Positions 59,557 to 64,000 of a stretch of DNA of 64,000 nucleotides are shown here, piece after piece. Position 1 is the first letter of the stretch, and each line of letters opens with the position of its first letter. Source of the stretch: Eucommia ulmoides. Its lineage: Eukaryota > Streptophyta > Magnoliopsida > Garryales > Eucommiaceae. Under the pieces are notes generated by a model, which was not told the origin of the DNA, searched no databases, and saw only the letters and a program-made list of their open reading frames with translations. Both the position numbers and the translations under genes were made by a program. The stretch is taken from the NCBI GenBank assembly GCA_016647705.1, contig CM028339.1:23599803-23663802 (forward strand), given 5' to 3'.

Positions 59557-60654
59557 CTAAGATATCCCAAGGAGGTTTCGAGATCTATCACAATGAATCT
59601 CAATACCCAAGATAAAAGATACTTCTCCGAGATCCTTCATGTCAAAATTAGCAAACAAAAGACGTTTAGTATCTTTTAGGAGATTCATATTACTATTAGC
59701 AAGCAGGATGTCATCGACGTAGAGAACCATGAGAATGAACTTGCTCCCACTGATTTTCATGTAAACGCATTGATCAAACTTGTTTTCGAAAGAAACAAAA
59801 GATGTCACAATCTTGTCAAATTTCAAGTACCACTGACGAGAAGCTTCCTTGGGAGTATAGATGAACGTTTTCAATCTGCATACCATGTTCTCTTTTCCAT
59901 TTTTCTTAAATCCTTTAAGTTGTGACATGTAGACCTCCACACTTAAATCTTCATTGAGAAAAGTTGTCTTGACATCCATTTGGTGAAGTTGTAAGTCAAA
60001 ATAAGCTACCAACGCCATAATTACCCTAAAGAAATCTTTGGTGGAAACTGGTGAAAAAGTCTCTGTGAAATCAATGTCTTTTCGTTGTGTATACCCTTTA
60101 GCAACCAATCTGGCCTTGAATCTTTCAACATTCTCTTTGTTATCTGTCTTCATCTTGAATACCCATTTGTTTCCAATGGGTTTATAACCAATAGGAATAT
60201 CAACAAGTCCCCAAACATCATTATTAAACATAGATTGCATCTCATCTCCTATGGCAATTAGCCATTCATTTGCCTCATCAATATTGAGAGCTTCACGATA
60301 AGTAGTCGGGTCCATTTCTTCTCCAATGTCATACTCTCCCTTTCCAAGGTAAATATAGTAGTCGTTACAAGTGGAAGCCCTTCTAGTTCTTTGCGATTTC
60401 CTCACTTGTACTTCAAAAAAAGACTCATTAGCAGGCTCATTAGTCAAAGGAATCTTATCTGTAATAGGCGTTACTTCAGCAATAGAGGGAATACCAATAT
60501 ATATTCTTTGTTGAATCCCTCGATCAATGGTTCTATCATAAGATATGACATCTAAGGTTGGCAAAGATAAAGAAACAATATCAATGGGTTCCACTCTTTC
60601 ATTGAAGTAAGAGAGAATAACATCAACAACATCTAACTCCAAAAACTTTGCCAC
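59557..60654 (-). pseudogene. Copia V reverse transcriptase, 365 codons open
   Basis: Longest open frame in the window. The first ~120 residues are the integrase-RT linker with VRKSQRTRRASTCNDYYIYL. RT proper follows: NEWLIAIGDEMQSMFNNDVW, KPIGNKWVFKMKTDNKENVE, RFKARLVAKGYTQRKDIDFT, QLHQMDVKTTFLNEDLSVEV. The usual KSIYGLKQASRQWY appears as TFIYTPKEASRQWY. The catalytic LMVLYVDDILLANSN (YVDD intact) and DMKDLGEVSFILGIEIHCDR complete it. The frame ends in RT, so the element is broken although this domain looks fairly young. It would make cDNA in cytoplasmic particles. The start is not a true start; it is part of a gag-pol polyprotein. Confidence 0.9.
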
Positions 60655-61930
60655 TTGAGATTCAACAACTCTAGTGCCGCGAGTCGTACAATAAAACCTA
60701 TATCCTTTTGAGTAACTAGGATACCTTATAAAGTATCATATAGTAGTTCTCAAATATGACTTTTTCATAGAAGAATCGTAGATCTATAACTCAGCTGGAC
60801 ACCCCAATACTCTGAAATGGTTTAAACTAGGTTTTCTGTTCGTCCACAATTCAAAGGGTGTTTTAGGCATTGACTTACTAGGACCATAGTTCAGAATCTA
60901 GGATGTTGTTTTGATGGCTTCACCCTACAAGTATTTTGGTAAATTCGATTTGTCATCACGTTCCTCTTTATTTCCATAAGAGTGTAGTTTCCCCTTTATG
61001 CCACGCCATTCTATTCAAGACTTCTAGGCATAGTAACTGAGAAACAATACCATTATCCTATGTACCTTACAAAAGGTCCCTTCTGTTATCTAGCATAACC
61101 ATGATTCCCATAATACTTATCACCTTTATAAGATCTCACAATCTTGATAACTTTTCCCAGTTGTTTCTCAACTTCATTTCAGAAGATTTTGAACGTTTCA
61201 AGAGCATTTGTCTTTTCTTTGATCAAATAAACATAGCCTTATCCAGAGAAATCATCAATAAATGTAATGAAGTACTTGTTTTCACACAAAGTAGTCGAGT
61301 AAGGCCCACTGATGTCTGTATGAATAATCTCCAATAAATTCTGACTACGAGTGACATCCTTTTTCTTGGTCTTTGGCAATTTTCCTCCCACACAATCAAC
61401 ATAAACTCCCAAGTCATCATAATAAAAAGGAGGAAGAATTGCATAACCAATTAAGCATCCTACTCATTCCTTAGAAATATGCCCCAAACGCTTATGCCAC
61501 AACAACGAAGATCATTCCTTAGTCATAGATCTTTTAGCAGTAGTATTTTCAACATTATAAAAACAAGCAGATAAAAATGACAATCTATAAAGCCCGTAAG
61601 ATAAAACACAGTTTTCAATCACTTTAGAGTTATAAATAATCCCAACTCTTTTATTTGAAAAAGTGAAATAATATCCAGCTTTGTCAAGTACTGAAAGGGA
61701 AATCAAATTCTTTCTAAACGAAGGTACACAGAACACATTGTCCAAAACAAATTGAAAACTAGAATCTAATTCTAAAATAGAAGACCTAATATGCTCAACA
61801 CCAATCTCGATGTCACTGCCAACTTTAATCATTGACTCTTTCTCACTTAGCTTCCTCAGATTTCTTATCCCCTGTAAAGAGGTTGCAACATGAACAGTAA
61901 CACTAATGTCAAGCCATCATGAATCTAAAG
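60655..61930 (-). pseudogene. Copia V protease and integrase
   Basis: Minus strand: protease region WLDISVTVHVATSLQGIRNL (about 61900-61850; the DSG triad position reads DIS), then KVGSDIEIGVEHI, FQFVLDNVFCVPSFRKNLIS and YGLYRLSFLS. Integrase zinc region HKRLGHISKE with VDCVGGKLPKTKKK. Core IIHTDISGPYST, KYFITFIDDFSGYGYVYLIK and EKTNALETFK. Several stops interrupt the C-terminal part (61200-60660). Confidence 0.82.
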
Positions 61931-62882
61931 GAACATAAACTAAATTGGATTCAAAACAAAAATAGGCAGATAACATACCATGCTTCTTCTTCTTCTTCTT
62001 CTTCTCTAGCCAATTCTTAAATTTAAAGCAATCAACCCTCTTATGACCCTTCTTGTTGTAGTGATAGCACTTAAGGAATGCGTTCTTGGACTCTCCATTT
62101 TTCTTCTTCTCACTTCCACTTTTCTTGAAATTCTTACTTTTCTTATGACCGTGGAAGTTGGGCTTTCTAGTATTTTCATCTCTCTTCTGATTATTCAGCT
62201 TTCCAAGAGCAACAAAATGAGCAGATTCATTTTTTTCTCTTTTCAACTTTTTTTCTTCAGCCACACAATTAGTGATCAGATCGTTTATACTTTAAGTCTG
62301 ATTCAGGGTATTGTAGGCAGTCTTGATTTGGCTAAAAGAATATGACAGAGTGTTGAGAGTTTGATGAACAATGAACTTATTAGAAATGAGAATACCTTAT
62401 CCTTCAATCTAGTTTGAAGATGCACCATTCTAATGATGAATTTGCAAACACCTTTTGTATCATCGTACCTCATTCATCAATCCATCCATAAAATACCCAA
62501 CTTCGGTGTTGTTAGATGTCTCGTATATGTTTCCCACAATAACGAGAAATTCCTTAGTATTTTTACTCTCCGGTATTCCTCCAAGGAGCTGCTCAGTAAT
62601 GGACCTCTTAATTAAAATGAGACTCAAATAGTTCAATCTTTCACATTTCATATAATGAGCTCTCTCAACTTCAAAGCTCTATCAGTAGGTCGAGGAGGTT
62701 TATCTTCACACAGAGTTATGTCCAAGTCTATTATTCCTATAGTGAACTCTGTGTCTGATCTCCATCACTTATAGTTTGACCTATTTAGAATTCCAATTGT
62801 GGCATTATTGTTATTCATAACAAAAGAAACTATCACAAAAAAAAAAAAAAAAATGTAACTAGATCAATTATGGGTAATAAGC
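61917..62882 (-). pseudogene. Copia V gag
   Basis: From about 62818 the minus strand reads MNNNNATIGILNRSNYKWWR, FTIGIIDLDITLCEDKPPRP, ERLNYLSLILIKRSI, GGIPESKNTKEFLVIVGNIY, the usual copia gag start. The C-terminal part (62264-61917) has HFVALGKLNNQKRDENTRK and the zinc knuckle KCYHYNKKGHKRVDC, in which the second Cys is Tyr, followed by seven Lys from a CTT run at about 61983-62004. Gag packages element RNA. Stops occur between the two parts. Confidence 0.85.
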
Positions 62883-63199
62883 ATTTTTGCTCTCAGGTAT
62901 TCCTCTAAGAAGATGCTCTGCAATGGACCTCTTAATTGAAATAGACTCAAACAGTTCAATCTTTTCCATTTCACATAGTGAGCTCTCTCAACTTCAAAGC
63001 TCTCATCAGTAGGTCGAGGAGGTTCATCTTCAGGTAGAGCCATGTCCAAGTCTATTATTCCTATAGTGAACTCTGTCTCTAATCTCCATCACTTATAGTT
63101 TAACCCATTTAGAATTCCAATTGTGACGTTATTGTTGTTCATAGCAAAAGAAACTATCACAAAAAAAAATGCAACTAGATCAATTATGGGTAATAAGCA
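62571..63199 (-). repeat. ~310-bp tandem duplication of gag start and leader
   Basis: Units 62571-62882 and about 62892-63199 are colinear (phrases CAGTAGGTCGAGGAGGTT, CCAAGTCTATTATTCCTATA, AACTAGATCAATTATGGG in both) with scattered differences and a longer A-run in the first. Each holds the gag ATG and about 90 codons. The upstream copy (63139 downwards) reads EFTIGIIDLDMALPEDEPPR and ends at a stop. Confidence 0.9.
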
Positions 63200-64000
63200 A
63201 AATACTCAAATAAGTATAAGTAACACAATATAAAAATCAATTGCGTTATCATAAACTCCCATTTGGGTAGAGTATACAATAAACAACTATTCTCAAAACA
63301 TGAAGATCAACAAAATAAGAAAAATTTATAGATTTAAAAATTCATACCATTTGGGCAGATTGATCTTTAAATCCATATATTTCCTTTCAAAAGATAATAA
63401 AACAAATAATCATTTACAATTCATTCCTTTTGAACAAACAAATTAATCAAATTATATATCTCATACAACATCCTTATGCGATTAAAAAAAATTCCATCAA
63501 CAAAATATTAACTCAAAATCTTACAAACTTTGATAGTCAAATTACTTTGGTGAAATAACCTCAACAATTCACAAACAAACGTTCCAAATTGAAAAAATTA
63601 AACAATATTGTCCAACAACAACAATGCATATTAGCAACATATATGCATATGATCAAACAAGATAAAGTACATCACAAAATATATTTTCAGTGATCAATGA
63701 TCAATTATAATTGTAAGAATTTGAACAATAATTTTTACTACACTTTTAAACTAATTATTAAACTAGCTTATGTGACTTAAAATTAAAGAGAGTACACAAT
63801 AAAATTTTAATCTAGAGAGAGTGAGTACTGCACTCCTATTTCATATAAACAAACATAATTTCTGGTAAATTTTCAACAAAACAAATATACAAAAAAAATA
63901 ATTTTAAGCTAATTAAATCAATAAATAAGTAATAATTAACAAAACATTAATTTTCATCCTCATAATATAAAATAAATTATCTAGAAAAATAGAGAATAGA
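63200..64000. other. Copia V 5' leader (probable)
   Basis: AT-rich, no gene. No initiator-Met PBS and no LTR end recognised; the phrase CCATTTGGG.AGA occurs twice (about 63260 and 63348). Confidence 0.4.

Larger units (their letters stand above)
57549..64000 (-). mobile_element. Copia V, runs off the window
   Basis: Minus-strand Ty1/copia with 3' LTR (57549-58031), polypurine tract, RNase H, RT, integrase, protease, gag and part of the 5' leader. The 5' LTR and PBS are not in the window. It is the most complete retrotransposon here, but frames are broken at several points. Confidence 0.85.

Noticed and set aside
59302-59679. 125-codon open frame (plus)
   Set aside because: Antisense shadow of copia V reverse transcriptase.
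6056-64000. Integrated pararetrovirus or other viral sequence
   Set aside because: All RT-bearing segments have copia order and motifs (integrase before RT) with LTRs and tRNA-Met PBS; no movement-protein or coat-protein text was seen.

Overview
The window looks like repeat-dominated nuclear DNA of a flowering plant. It is AT-rich and consists almost entirely of plant-type transposable elements: Ty1/copia, Ty3/gypsy of Tat-like, Athila-like and chromovirus-like type, CACTA, hAT and Mutator-like. I found no intact host gene, rRNA, tRNA or CRISPR. Every protein-coding stretch I recognise is retrotransposon gag-pol or CACTA transposase, and nearly all are broken. The species cannot be named from this sequence.

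Layout. 1-6055 is the 5' part of a minus-strand Tat-like gypsy element (LTR, PBS, gag remnant). 6056-11375 is copia 'W' (minus), truncated and carrying a solo LTR in its gag. 11376-44480 is one nested stack. The outer host is copia 'Z', with its 5' LTR at 44167-44480 and its RNase H split between 42959 and 11440. Into it went a gypsy LTR pair (11441-42958) with only about 207 bp of interior. One LTR of that pair then received a 19.5-kb CACTA transposon (11524-31031, TSD ACC) and a solo LTR (32252-39876, TSD ATACT/ATGCT). The CACTA holds a degenerate TNP2 transposase, a second spliced gene, a copia solo LTR and an Athila-like non-autonomous element. The 32252-39876 solo LTR holds an Athila-like solo LTR (TSD ACACT), which holds another Athila-like element (TSD GTTAG/GTTAA). 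That makes five levels.

44481-53617 contains a possible Mutator-like MITE and the 3' half of copia 'Y' (integrase interrupted by an Athila-like solo LTR), joined directly to the 5' half of a different copia 'X'. 53618-57548 holds short non-coding DNA transposons with clean duplications: a Mutator-like element (9-bp TSD) and a hAT element (8-bp TSD). 57549-64000 is a minus-strand copia 'V' with 3' LTR, the longest RT reading frame in the window and a tandemly duplicated gag start; its 5' LTR lies beyond the window.

The elements are not an operon-like system. What they record is a relative order of insertions, readable from target-site duplications, from host reading frames that resume across insertions, and from a second copy of the gypsy LTR that preserves the CACTA's empty site. 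All boundaries were read by eye; no alignment or database search was run.
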